The notes under the pieces were generated by a model that saw only the letters and a list, made by a program, of their open reading frames with translations, did not search any database and was not told where the DNA came from. Both the position numbers and the translations under genes were made by a program. A DNA stretch of 64,000 bases from Toxotes chatareus (taxonomy: Eukaryota > Chordata > Actinopteri > Toxotidae): NCBI GenBank assembly GCA_016801885.1, contig CM028903.1, forward strand, positions 14,400,535-14,464,534, given 5' to 3'. Positions 48,101-57,900 of the stretch are shown piece after piece. Position 1 is the first letter of the stretch. Every line of letters starts with the position of its first letter.

Positions 48101-49698
48101 ATTTCTGTTGTAGTATTTGTTTTGTAATTTCGCATGTGTTTTTGAATTGGCATTGCTTCTGAATTTACAGCACGTTTCTTCTAATGGAAATGTTTTGGGC
48201 CACTGCAGCGTGTTTGCCCTTGTCGACCACCCTAAGATGGTCTCACGAGAAACTGTCCACCATCTTTCAGCACCATATACAATCCATGGATCTGACATGT
48301 AAAATGCAAAACATCTCACCATGATAATCTTCTTCTCATAAGTTGTCATTCTGGTTTATTTTTTACCTGTCATGTATGTGCACATGTCACTAATATCACT
48401 TGGAAACTCACCTATTTGGTCAACATTTTTTTCAGCAGTAGTTATCCAATGTGTTTACATTTTGTAATTTCCTCCCTGTGATTGGCTGGCAACCAGTCCA
48501 GGGTGTACCCCGCCTCTTGCTCATAGTCAGCTGGGATAGTAGTCAGCTCCCCTGCAACCCTGAAGCATCAAGCGGTATAGAAAATGAATGGAAGGATGGA
48601 TGGAATTTCCTCTCTGTGTAGTTTACTGTTAGTGGTGGGGTCTGCCATTCCAGTGCTGGATAATTGCTTACACAGGAGGGATTCGCAAGGAAATGATGCA
48701 GCATGTAATTGAACAGTCCTGTTTGTCATTTTATCTCATTGATATCAACCTCGCTTGCCCTCCTAACAACAGATTAGTGCTGTATTTTGGCTGCCAACCA
48801 AACATTTTCTACTGCTACTGCTGCTTGACATTAAGAGCTTTGAGCAGCCACTGGAAATTCAGTGTATTTCCCTCTGAGGTTAGCGCTGACCACAATATTT
48901 CATCAAAAAAGCAACTTAAGAAAGTAGTCTTTGTGGAAAACTGCTTGTACTGGGACTATTAAAAGAACAAGAGCTTGTTTGGTTGTATTATAAACAGATA
49001 AAACAGCTTGCCAATGAGAGATTGCTGTAGTATTAAACTGCACTTGTTAGCAGCAGTAACCACAAGTGTTGCCAAGTCAAGGATTAATGTGTTTCTTACA
49101 TCTTACACAACACAGTAAATCACTGTCTAAATAAAAGCTTCATGTAGTCCCTTTAATTCATCAGCAGTTTTCCTCTAACAGAAGCTGTGGAAAAAGACTG
49201 TTGAGGTCGCTGCACTTGACCACCCACATTTGATCAGCTCATTGGTTGTGGTATTTTAGCTTTGATCTGTGTAATAAACCCATGTGTTTATCCCCGGGAA
49301 TGCTGCATTTTCATCAGAACAAGAGTCCAGTCTTTCTAAACTTCAGTACGGCTGTTTTACTGGAATTGACATCAGTAAAGCGTAAAAATGAAAGTTCGAT
49401 TTTATTCCAAAACAGCAGTTAAAAAACACCCCTATGTGGGTGAAAGCTTGTAAAAAGCTTCTAAGTAGGTCTCGAGTCATCAGTGTTTTTGGTAGAACAA
49501 GTTTTACCTTTGAATTTAATAAACACATCACAATTTGCAGCGTTCAGCACACGCACAAGACATATGACTTGAACTCTCCGATCAGCTTCTTTCTTTGTTT
49601 CCTTCTTCTCTTTCCTTTGTCCTGTCCTCCTCATCCAGGGAACCTCGATGTATTTCCCTCGAGGAGAAATGACAGCTGCCTCGCAGAATTTTCCTTAG
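36073..49698 (+). CDS. tmem255b-like: TMEM255-family four-pass membrane protein (TMEM255B-like), 9 exons
   Basis: Exons 36073-36136, 37632-37771, 38523-38585, 40546-40635, 42733-42810, 42941-43026, 43252-43411, 47579-47689 and 49639-49698 join to 852 nt, 283 residues; every junction is GT-AG and in frame. Transmembrane segments: about 30-51 (LWLVLGMLSLSLLLVVLGVY), 66-85 (GVILTLGSFLGLLG), 90-115 (AAIVFLSFGIITSFLC) and 196-221 (IWTLTGLNLVALFAGIL). TTRTESLNVTGY after TM1 has an N-glycosylation site. The large loop between TM3 and TM4 is cysteine-rich (RCQYYSS, GTCYCCDLYDC, YYEFVGVQSCEE), as in TMEM255A/B, and is closer to B. The C-terminal tail is short and ends ASQNFP without the proline-rich PPPY-type end I recall in mammals. 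Family function is largely unknown. The last two exons are the least certain. Position between rasa2 and rnf7 suggests a separate ancient paralogue. Confidence 0.9.
36137..37631 (+). other. TMEM255-like intron 1
   Basis: About 1.5 kb, AT-rich, starting GTAATT and ending TCTCTCAG. No repeat or exon was recognised inside it. Confidence 0.7.
37632..37771 (+). CDS. tmem255b-like: TMEM255-like exon 2 (TM1)
   Basis: Acceptor TCTCTCAG, donor ATT|GTAAGT. It encodes MTVRVRRALWLV through GYTSGVI, including TM1 and the first extracellular NVT site. Confidence 0.9.
37772..38522 (+). other. TMEM255-like intron 2
   Basis: A 751-bp intron with only short A and T runs. No other signal. Confidence 0.85.
38523..38585 (+). 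CDS. tmem255b-like: TMEM255-like exon 3 (TM2)
   Basis: A 63-nt phase-0 exon encoding LTLGSFLGLLGLCLEENRKQ plus a final Leu. It matches the GFGSFLGIIG...ENxRQ block of the TMEM255 family. Confidence 0.92.
38586..40545 (+). other. TMEM255-like intron 3
   Basis: About 2 kb. It has a degenerate CA-rich stretch at 38620-38680, a segment near 38740-38880 with words like GGGCCAG seen in a common fish repeat, and an interspersed-repeat piece at 39676-39830. Confidence 0.6.
39676..39830 (+). repeat. teleost interspersed repeat fragment
   Basis: Begins ATACAGTGTCTAAAAAAAGT and ATTCACTCTGATTTGA, wording typical of a widespread fish repeat whose consensus reads 'tattcactct...'. The remainder is diverged. 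Confidence 0.45.
40546..40635 (+). CDS. tmem255b-like: TMEM255-like exon 4 (TM3)
   Basis: A 90-nt phase-0 exon with AAIVFLSFGIITSFLC and VIDGA, the third membrane helix. Donor ATG|GTGAGT. Confidence 0.92.
40636..42732 (+). other. TMEM255-like intron 4
   Basis: A 2.1-kb intron containing the repeat at 42270-42592. Otherwise no recognisable feature. Confidence 0.8.
42270..42592 (+). repeat. teleost interspersed repeat, SINE-like
   Basis: Starts with tandem AAGTTT, then TGTATTTAACCCACTCCAAG and GAACACACACACAAGC-like sequence, GGTGCCTTGCTCAGGGGCAC, a GAATCGAACTGGCGGTCC segment and a CGCCACGGCGGCCCC end. These are signatures of a widespread fish repeat read from its tail. Confidence 0.65.
42733..42810 (+). 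CDS. tmem255b-like: TMEM255-like exon 5 (loop)
   Basis: A 78-nt phase-0 exon, DMRPLKAERCQYYSS through ENFYTS, the start of the cysteine-rich loop. Confidence 0.92.
42941..43026 (+). CDS. tmem255b-like: TMEM255-like exon 6 (cysteine-rich loop)
   Basis: 86 nt, VSCWNLKESC through GTCYCCDLYDCA; an Asn codon is split across the next junction. The CYCCDLY motif is a family signature. Confidence 0.93.
43252..43411 (+). CDS. tmem255b-like: TMEM255-like exon 7 (TM4)
   Basis: 160 nt encoding GGYLSNYYEFVGVQSCEE, TM4 and AVLGSIKDL. Donor TTG|GTAAGA. Confidence 0.93.
45660..46163 (-). mobile_element. degenerate solo-LTR-like element, same family as 1695-2294
   Basis: Read on the minus strand it follows the LTR at 1695-2294: a GTCACGACC start, then GTGATTGCCTGCGCCACCCC and AATTAGTTTCACCTGTTCCC, compared with GTGATTGTCTGCCCCGCCCT and AATTGGCGTCACCTGTTTCC there. 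The left boundary is uncertain. Confidence 0.5.
46166..46330 (-). repeat. teleost interspersed repeat ('gttgcagccc' family), antisense
   Basis: Ends AAAATCTAGTTGCAGCCCA on the plus strand and includes GGAAACGGTGATTGGCATTT and AGCAGATTAACTGATGATTA. The family is common in fish. A sense copy is at 11361-11690. Confidence 0.55.
47579..47689 (+). CDS. tmem255b-like: TMEM255-like exon 8 (cytoplasmic tail)
   Basis: A 37-codon phase-0 exon, RSSSPVTEPSESKAPSPTAP through PQLHPVS, proline/serine-rich like the family tail. Acceptor TGTGTCAG, donor AGT|GTAAGG. Confidence 0.75.
47690..49638 (+). other. TMEM255-like intron 8
   Basis: A 1.9-kb intron. It has CA repeats just inside the donor, a T/G-rich stretch at 47930-48240 that may be a diverged repeat (CACTGCAGCGTGTTTGCCCT), and a repeat copy at 48470-48605. 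Confidence 0.7.
48470..48605 (-). repeat. teleost interspersed repeat, truncated antisense copy
   Basis: The plus strand reads AACCAGTCCAGGGTGTACCC, CAGCTGGGATAGT and AAGCGGTATAGAAAATGAAT, the reverse complement of the repeat at 33556-33905. Confidence 0.7.
49639..49698 (+). CDS. tmem255b-like: TMEM255-like exon 9 (stop codon)
   Basis: After a pyrimidine-rich tract and TCCAG, the frame reads GTSMYFPRGEMTAASQNFP and TAG. YFPRGE resembles the YFPPGE near the mammalian C-terminus as I recall it, which supports the exon. Confidence 0.65.
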   Translation, partial: GTSMYFPRGEMTAASQNFP

Positions 49699-50405
49699 TC
49701 ATCAACTCCTCGCTCAGAGTCCAGTCCTTCTCCCGTCACCCCGCTGAACACCCCGCAGACCAGCATGCTGCCTCTCTGGACTCTCAAATGACCAAATACC
49801 ACATCCAGAAAGGGGACAAACAGATGCTTCATTATTTTTATAATAATAATGAATATTATGCAGAAATATAAAGATTCTGTTTCCAAAACATCGAAAAGCA
49901 GACGGGGTAAGTTTCATGGAAAGTGCCTCATGCTATTTTCAACTGTATGCTAAGTGTATATCATATGTTACTGATAGTTTGAGAGGAGACAGTATATTGT
50001 CACATAACATAAATACTGTGATCTTTGTTTAGTGAACAGGTAGAGCATGATGTACATATACCACCAACATTAATCCCGTAACTTACTCACTCCTCCTGAA
50101 AGCAAGACTAAAGTTAGCCGAGTGAAAATAACTTTGTTACCTCCATATCCACAGCACTTCATTGTTACATTAGCTTACCTTTTTATAACAGTCGATGTGC
50201 TGCCAGCATGTTTTTGTAGTTTGTCCCAGCTGTTTTGTGGCGCCTCTTGCCTAATTCTCAGTGGATTGTAAATAGTAGTGCAACAGCTCAAGCAGGTAAC
50301 TCATCCTCTGAACAAGAGATAATTGGGCAGCAGAGGAAACTGTTTTACTAATTAGGAGCTACAGTGTGTGATTCCACAGATGCAGGCTGCTAAATGAGAC
50401 TTTAC

Positions 50406-50411
50406 ATTAAA
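50406..50411 (+). terminator. tmem255b-like: candidate poly(A) signal of the TMEM255-like gene
   Basis: ATTAAA about 710 nt after the stop codon, followed by the GT-rich TTTGTCTGTGTTTTATGTT. Other variants are possible. Confidence 0.3.
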
Positions 50412-50799
50412 ACTTGTGAATTTGTCTGTGTTTTATGTTATTGCTTAGTTTTATTACGTTGGCGAAAACTGTTCTCGTTTCCAAGGTTACTTTTCTGTAG
50501 TTTTAGTTTTGTTTTTATTGTGAAAAACAGATATTCAACAAATATTCTTTGTTATACTTTCCACTGACAAAATTAATACTGGTCGTGGGTAACAGTATTA
50601 GGCTGGTGACTTGATGATTGAGCGGATCATTCAGTCACCAAAGAGATAAACGGAGTGTGCTGCCACTTAACTGAAATGAGGACAGTGTAACTTGAATCCG
50701 ATCTTAGTGACACACACACACACACAAATATTGTTATACATTATAAGGAATTAATCTGTGAAAATTTTGATTAAATAAGTGATTTGTCAAAAGAGATTG

Positions 50800-51170
50800 C
50801 TCTGGAGTCTTTTATAGTTATTTTCTGTTTTATTTTGAAATCACTTTTTATTTCCTGCCTTTGTGTTTTTCCCGCCAGTTTTCTGTGTCACCTGTGTCTC
50901 ATCAGCCGATTACTCCTCTGTGTGTATATATAGCCTTGTCGCCCTAACCTCCCTTTTCAGTTGCCTGGTTGTCTTTGTGCTACTGGGTATTCGAGCTGTC
51001 CAGTTGTTAGTTCCTCATTGAGTATTTGTCATGATTGATTTTTTTTTTGCCATGCTATGTGACAACCTTTGTATGAACTTCACAGTCCTTGGTTGTGAAC
51101 TCTTACGTTCTGTGTGGTCCCCTGCATTTCAGTCAATTTCCTGATTTGAGATCGTAGCACTAAATCATTA
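50800..51170 (+). mobile_element. degenerate solo-LTR-like element, same family as 1695-2294
   Basis: Shares TTCTGTTTTATTTTGAAA, TTCCTGCCTTTGTGTTTTTC, GTGTCACCTGTGTCTCATCA, a TATA-like GTGTATATATAG and the ending GTGTGGTCCCCTGCATTTCA with the intact 600-bp LTR. Boundaries and target duplication are no longer visible. Confidence 0.5.
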
Positions 51171-51959
51171 TGTGGTGGCTAGAAACCAGTTTTAAATGTA
51201 AGAACTTGAGACACACGTACAAGTCATCTTGGTTATTTGTGTCTGTGTCTTATGAGAGAAGGTTAATGAAAACTGGAACTGGAATCCTTTTTGGCTGAAA
51301 TAATTTAATGTAGGTTGGTGAGCTTTAACTGAAAGTGATGTTTTGGTTAGTCATATTTAGAAAATGCTGTCTGAGCGAAGGGCAGCTCACATTAATCACT
51401 ACTTTTGTTACAGTGCTGGGTTAAAACACATATGTGCCATCTTCATAAATGAAAGATGTTTTTCATTTATTTAATTTCTACTGCACAGTTCGCTTCATGT
51501 TAATATTGAAGCATGAGGTACAAAGCAATACATGGTCTGTGTAGTGTGAGGTAGGTCTGGCAACAAGATGTTGGGGTAAAAACAAAGGCTCAGAGTGCGC
51601 CAGCTCTAGGGTTTACAGGGTAATTTTCCTCTGTAAAACACTCTTCGCACTTCCAGTCAATGATGGTGAGGAATTTATGGAAATTGTCACAAAGTACAGT
51701 GCAGTTTTTGGCAGAGGTAGATCCATATGTCCAAACAGCAGAAATATACATTACAGTGTATACATGGCGAGTCAGCAGTGAAAATAACACCTGACAGTCA
51801 TCAGACCATTTTGGAAAAAGGAAAAGAGGAAAGGCAAAGGAAAGGAGAAACATCAAAACAGTTCCTGGAAACTGTTTGTACATTTGACAAGAAAGGAACC
51901 TCCATTAAACTAATGATATGAAGATGCATTTCATATGGCTGCATATGAAGAGCTCAGGC

Positions 51960-52350
51960 AAAGTCTACAGCCAATCTAGCAGCTCTGTGAGGCACAGCAG
52001 TGCTTTGAGCTACATGCGAATATTAGCACACTAATATATTCACAAATGAAAATGTTAACATGTTGATGTTCAGCAGGCATGGTGTTTGCTGTGTTCGCCA
52101 TCTAAGCTCAGCATGTTAGCATGCTAGAATTTGCTCATTAGCTCCAAAGACAAAGTACAGTGGAGGCCTCACGATGGTGCGTGATGAAAAGTCAGAGAAT
52201 CATCACAGCTATTACAGTTGATCTTTGCTGGACCATGAATCTGCATAAAAACTGACCATCCATCCAGTAGTTGTTGAGATATTTCTGGACCAAACCAACT
52301 GACAGACATTGCCATCAACAGAGCCATACCACTGGCATGGCTAATAAAAA
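51960..52350 (+). repeat. common teleost interspersed repeat
   Basis: Runs from AGCAGCTCTGTGAGGCACAG through CATGTTAGCATGCTAGAATT, GATGAAAAGTCAGAGAATCA and TCCATCCAGTAGTTGTTGAG to GCCATACCACTGGCATGGCT. The order and words match a very abundant fish repeat; part of the centre is deleted. Confidence 0.65.
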
Positions 52351-53399
52351 AATAGAAAAGCTTGCAGTCCCCTCTCAATAATTAGGTGTAAAAGAAAATA
52401 AATGACATATGAGGCTGATCTCTGTTTCAGCCTAAATAACCTGACAAACTTGGCCCCCTCAGCAAGAAAAGTCAGTCCCAGAGTGATGCTGAAAATGACT
52501 TGTATATTGGTGAAGAGGGCAGAGTTTGGACCACATGGGTTGTGCTGAAAGTATAATATTTCAGAACTTGTGCATCACTACAGAGATTGCACACATTTAA
52601 AGCATGAAAATCATCTTCAGTAAACTCAGTCATCAAGACTGAAAACAAATTTGTTTTTTTTTTTTTTTTTTTAATCTCTCTCATGGGCATGGAAAGAAAA
52701 ACACATAAGAGGAGGCTGCTGTACAGTTGTATTTAAACACCACACAGCTTTGAAGCCAGTACTACATGTCAGTCACCATATGAAGCCAGATTAGTCAAAT
52801 CTGCACAGTAATTGGATTTAATCTGTAAACCCCAAGAATACGATGATCCCACAATGGAAACAAACTAAGGAGCAGAACGGAGCTTACGACAAAACAAAAA
52901 GCCACAAGATTTAACATGTACTGCATCTGACAGTAACATTCGGTTTGGGGGTGAAAACTGACCACAGAAAAGGGGCTACATAGTTTTCAGTATGGACTTG
53001 AATGGGTATATTCACCTCATCTCCACTGGCTTCCAGTAAAACATAAAAGAGGTAATTACAATGTTTAGGTCCAATTTCAACAGAGAAATCTAGTGATCTC
53101 ACAATTAAGAACAGCCAGACTGACAGGGGCCTGACAGTCCTCTCAAAGAGGGTCAGTCAGTCTCACAATCAGCATATTATGAAAGTCAAAATATGCTTGT
53201 GGTTTCACTGTGAATGTGAAGACTGTGAGAAATGGCCCAAAATGATTAAGTCACAGAGCAGAGAGCCCTGAGTTTACAGTAGACTCTGGGTAATCTATTT
53301 CTAGGACCCTGTCTTTTCTTGTTCTACACTTCTATGTAGAACGTTTCGTTCAGCTCAGTTCAAACATTTCAAGTCATAAACCATGTAGCATTTTGTTGT

Positions 53400-54046
53400 A
53401 TGTTGTCGTCCTTTCCTTGCAGCCCGAGCCAGAACCTCCCTTGTTGTGTCTCCTCAGCCAGGTCTTTGAGAACCTTCCTCGGCTCGGAGCTTGTGATCCC
53501 AAGAGACCTCATGAACCACCAGCTGTTCCAGTGTAGCCTCTGCAGTCCACTTCCATTATATAGGTGAACACACAGCTGGCAGCTCTGTGCACTTTTCCAT
53601 CTTTGTCTCAAAGGCAGCCTCCTTTCCATCTTCTTATCAGTGCAGCCCTGATGACCTTACTAGCAGAGGTGGACCAGAGCACGATGTCGGGCTGTAGGGA
53701 GATTGTGGTGATCTCTTGTGGGGAACTTGATCAGGGTCAGCTCTAGACCGTGTTCACCTCTGGGTGACAGGAGGGACCACATCCATGCTGCTCTGAGCCT
53801 GATAAATTGGATCACTTGCTGTGATGTTTCCAGATTGACCCCGTTTGTTACCAGCCTGGATGCTTCCAGGATTTCAGCTAGCTCACACAGAACCCGGTGG
53901 TGGGTCCATCCATACCAGCCATGAATCAATGCTGCCTTGCAGCCAGTAAGGATGTGCTCCAAGCTGGGGTTCTGGGAGTCACCGAGTTGGCAGGTCTCCT
54001 CTGAGCCGTACCCAGGGGGTGCAGGTTTACCCAATGGTAAACACAA
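53400..54046 (-). pseudogene. retroelement reverse-transcriptase C-terminal fragment, frameshifted
   Basis: Minus-strand frames read in order: a zinc-knuckle-like end with LEHILTGCKAALIHGWYGW and HHRVLCELAEILEASR, then after a frame change PQEITTISLQPDIVLWSTSA, then MRSLGITSSEPRKVLKDLAE and WLGLQGKDD. This order resembles the C-terminal part of a reverse-transcriptase-like family frequent in marine animals (HILxxCxxAL..GRYRWRHD..VL..LA, then PDIVLWS, then a GCRGF..LL..LG block). At least two frame changes and several stops show it is dead. I assign it to a non-LTR-like retroelement with moderate confidence. Confidence 0.5.
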
Positions 54047-57000
54047 TTACTGTAAGGAATGTAATAAAAGCCTTGATGCTGGCCTGTTTACATCTGTACA
54101 ATACATCTGTTCAGTGTTGTGGTCGCTCTACATGTACAAAGTATACACTGTCTGTATGTTAGGTCCACTGTGTTTGAAGAATTCATTTGGCTGACAACAC
54201 CAGCTTTTTGGGCTTGCTAAGAAAGCCCTACTTGTTTATTAGTACAAGCAAAAGGCGAGGGGAGGTTGCTGCTACACTGTGGAGAAAAAAATAATCTTCC
54301 TTTCACTCCTCCTGTCTGACTGTCTCATTTTGCCTGGGTATGTTTCTTGTACCGCTGTCAAAGTGACATTTTTTCTGTATTCAGGCACACGCACCTCATT
54401 TACAACAAACTTTTCAGCCACATCGCTCCTGTCTGTACTACTATTTCAGGACAGACAAGGTAATGTTTTATTGTGGTTCTTTAAGGAGGACAAACAAAGT
54501 GTTTAGGGTGACGGCACAAGTTTTTTTTTGTTCAGTAGCTGCAGGGGAAGTAAGATAGGAAGGAGTATAAGTATAGGCAGACAATAAGGACTCTACATGG
54601 GTCTCAGGAATCAGAAAGCAGCATTCCTCAGTATGATATTTATCCTGCATTGAACTTTTAATACCCATTTCTGAGTGTCTGTTTTCCTTCACAGATGAAG
54701 CTTTGTACTTTTGTAATGCGAAAGCATTGGATGTTATGCTATAAATTTGACCCTTAAAACAAAAATATTTTCCTTTACTTTCAAAGCCAGATTCCCTCCT
54801 AATAAAAGTGAAGACAGCTTGTGGGCCCGAGTGCTGTCACACATGACAGTGCCAGCAGTGATGGATGGGAACAAAGCCAAGGTTAAAGTTTGAGCCCCGA
54901 CCCTCTCATTAGTGGCATTTCCTTCAACAACACCCCCCCACTGGTAGAGATCCCGTCTGCTGCCCTCTGACAGGGTAGAAATTTAATCAGGAGTCTCCCT
55001 GAAGGCACAGCAAGCTTATTTGTGTAGTACCTTTTTAAACAGAGAAGAGATTGAAAGGAGGTTGCATGAGGCATAAAATGCATTAAAATAACACAAGAGA
55101 AGCTACCAGAAGGAAAACAAAATAAACTGAAAAAGGATAAAATGAAATATGGACAAAAGAAGGTGTGGGTTACTCCCCCAAGCGCCGGGTTGCATCAGGA
55201 ACATAACAAACATCTTCTCTGTGGATATTTGAGGTTTAATATCTTACTTCCATTACAACTTATAGATGTCAAACAAACTGTGGGGGTTGTCCTTAACCTA
55301 TCATATAGCATGTACTGTGCTGTATTACCCACATGTTTGCAACCACCACCTCCAACATCAACAAACTGTCAAAACTCGTGTCCATCAGTTTGATATATAG
55401 AGGAAAGAGTTAAATGCAATGTTCAATACTGTAATGATTGTGTGAACTCAGGAAATCGATAGCTTGGCTTAAGGTCTTTCACAATATATTGTATATGTAT
55501 TGTAGAGACACTGTCTGTACAGTTGTTTTTCTACATCTGAGAGTGTATTACACAGACTGTATGTAATTTTTCAGGTGTTTCTGACAGAACATATATCCCT
55601 GAGATCTCAGTAGGCTTCTGTCTTGGTGATCATTACAACAACTTATATCAATTTGAGTCAATAAATCACAGTGTAATTTGCTCATTTACTTACCACTGCC
55701 ACCTCTTAACGCACATGAAGAAAAGTCTGTTGAAATAACTCTCTAATGTGCAACTACAGTTTCCACATGCATCTGACCATGTGTATAACAATGCAGGCAA
55801 CATCATAACTGATCTCAGAACAGTGGAAGCTGAGTCAAGGACAGCTTGACAAAGCACACTCGCCTGCTGTCAAAGATCCAAGGATTATCCACAATGTGCA
55901 AATACCTAAAAAACAAAAACGTGTCTAGCCACCCTCTGCTAGACTCAGCTTTTGTCAATGGGACATGGCCACAGAAATGATAGAAGTGATAGATGCAACG
56001 GCTGGTAGTCAACCGAGCTTTCATAGACGACAGAGGGCAGTAAATTACAAGATGGATGCAAACAGGAAATATCAGATCCTTCATGGGACAGAAGGTCGAG
56101 TTGTAAGGAGAGATATCACCTCCACTCTGGTATCATGTCTTTAACTAGTCACGCACTGCTGTCCTTGCTTGTCCTGACAGCACAGCACTGATATGTGATA
56201 ATACCAGATCAAAAGACTGTAGCAGACTGTATATTAATATAATATAATATTAATATTTAATATTTATGTTCAACATTGCTTTGTTTTAAATCCAAGATGC
56301 TGGAGAACAGAGGCAGACAACAAAAAAGCCTCAATCCTCTTAATACTTTGACTGTATATGCAGGTATTTTTGGTTACGCAAGGAGTTAAAACCTTAAACT
56401 GATCTGTTTTCCATATGGCCCCGCCTTACTTGTCATGGTCATAGGCTGATATTACTGTTGAAATGAGGAAAAAGAAAAACACGTCCACACATGAGAAATG
56501 AGATTCTTCAAGAGCATACGTAGCTTAATGAGCTGCATGCTCTGTAGCTTTTTACACAAATGCAGCAGTCGGCCTCCACCCGCAGAGTCTTTCTGGGGGA
56601 GGGGGTGAGTTTGAAAAGCCAAGGAAACAGCTGCAGTGAACACAAGGAATTGTAATCAGCTCGGGTGGCTTGTCATAGAGAATAAAATAATCCATTTTTA
56701 TTTTTTATTTTTTATTTTTTTTAATGTAGCGGTTTAGCTCCTGACACTACAATGTTCAGTTGGCTTCAAACTACAGTATAAAAAAACAGTCTGCCAGCAA
56801 GTTTCTAATCAGAAACACTGAAGTATCAGTATTCACCCTGAAAACAAACAGAGAAAAATGTGTGTTGATTTAACAGATTGGCATTGTGGTACACCCTGTA
56901 TGCAAAACAAGGTATTCTGCTGCAGGAAGCATGAGCTAAAGATGGTGCAAACCATTAAACTATTATAAATTCACAAAAACAAAGCCAATCACCGGATGTT

Positions 57001-57519
57001 GGTTACCAACAAATGTGGAATCTTGAAACCTTTTTTTTTTTTTTTTCAGTGTGTTTAATGTTTCTGTGAGGGTTCAGAAGAGACTGTCACATCCTCTCAG
57101 TCAGTTGAAGATGAGGCACATGTGGCCTGTAGCGTGTACTTTTAAACTAAAACAGAAAACAGGAATGTTAAACGTATGACTTAGTTTGCTCTAACACAGG
57201 CTGAAAATTAAATCAGGTCATTTCATCTAAAAGGAAAAAAAAAAACTTTTAATGGTCATTTTGGCTCAGTGACTGGTATTATTTCATCATCAGTGAAGAG
57301 ATGCCTGTAACCTGCATTAGAACCAAAGCTGGGAAGAAAAACATGGAAAACAAAGAGCCAAACCCCAAATTTCCTCCAATCACTGCTGTTTATAAAAAAT
57401 ATGGACTGATTATTGCTTTAATAATGACTGGATCACAGAACTGTTTCTGGTTCTTTCTCAGCTTCATTTTTAAGTGATGCTTCCATGTTGTCTATTTATT
57501 GTAGGCATGGATGAATTAC

Positions 57520-57900
57520 TGAACAAATCTAGTGGGGGCGCAGGCCCAGGGGCCCATAGGACCAGGGCCTTTGCTTGAAATGACTATTAACATTTCTTGA
57601 CCACAAACAGACTCAAAAAAACCACAAAACAACCCCAATGAGGCACAAAACAACTTCAGAGAGACAAATTACTTCAAAGCTACTCAGAGCCACAAAGAGA
57701 CACAAGAAAACCATAAAGAGAGACACAATGACCATAAAGAGAGACAAATTACTACAAAAACAGCCTCAAAAGGATGCAAAACGACCACAAGCAATGTGTC
57801 TTTTGACATTGTTCTGTGTGTCTTTCAGTCTGTGATTTTAACTCCTATGTAGGAGAGCTGGGGGCCTAATACACGCGTGTACCCAGGGGCCCTTTTTCTC
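57520..57900. repeat. element with degenerate ~20-bp minisatellite
   Basis: The core at 57600-57790 repeats units like ACCACAAAGAGACACAA with variation. It is flanked by GGCCCAGGGGCCCATAGG on the left and TACCCAGGGGCCC on the right. The open frame through it (KRDT, KRDK repeats) is only the translation of the minisatellite. Confidence 0.6.

Noticed and set aside
57638..57835. Basic repeat-containing frame (KRDT, KRDK)
   Set aside because: It is a direct translation of a degenerate minisatellite.
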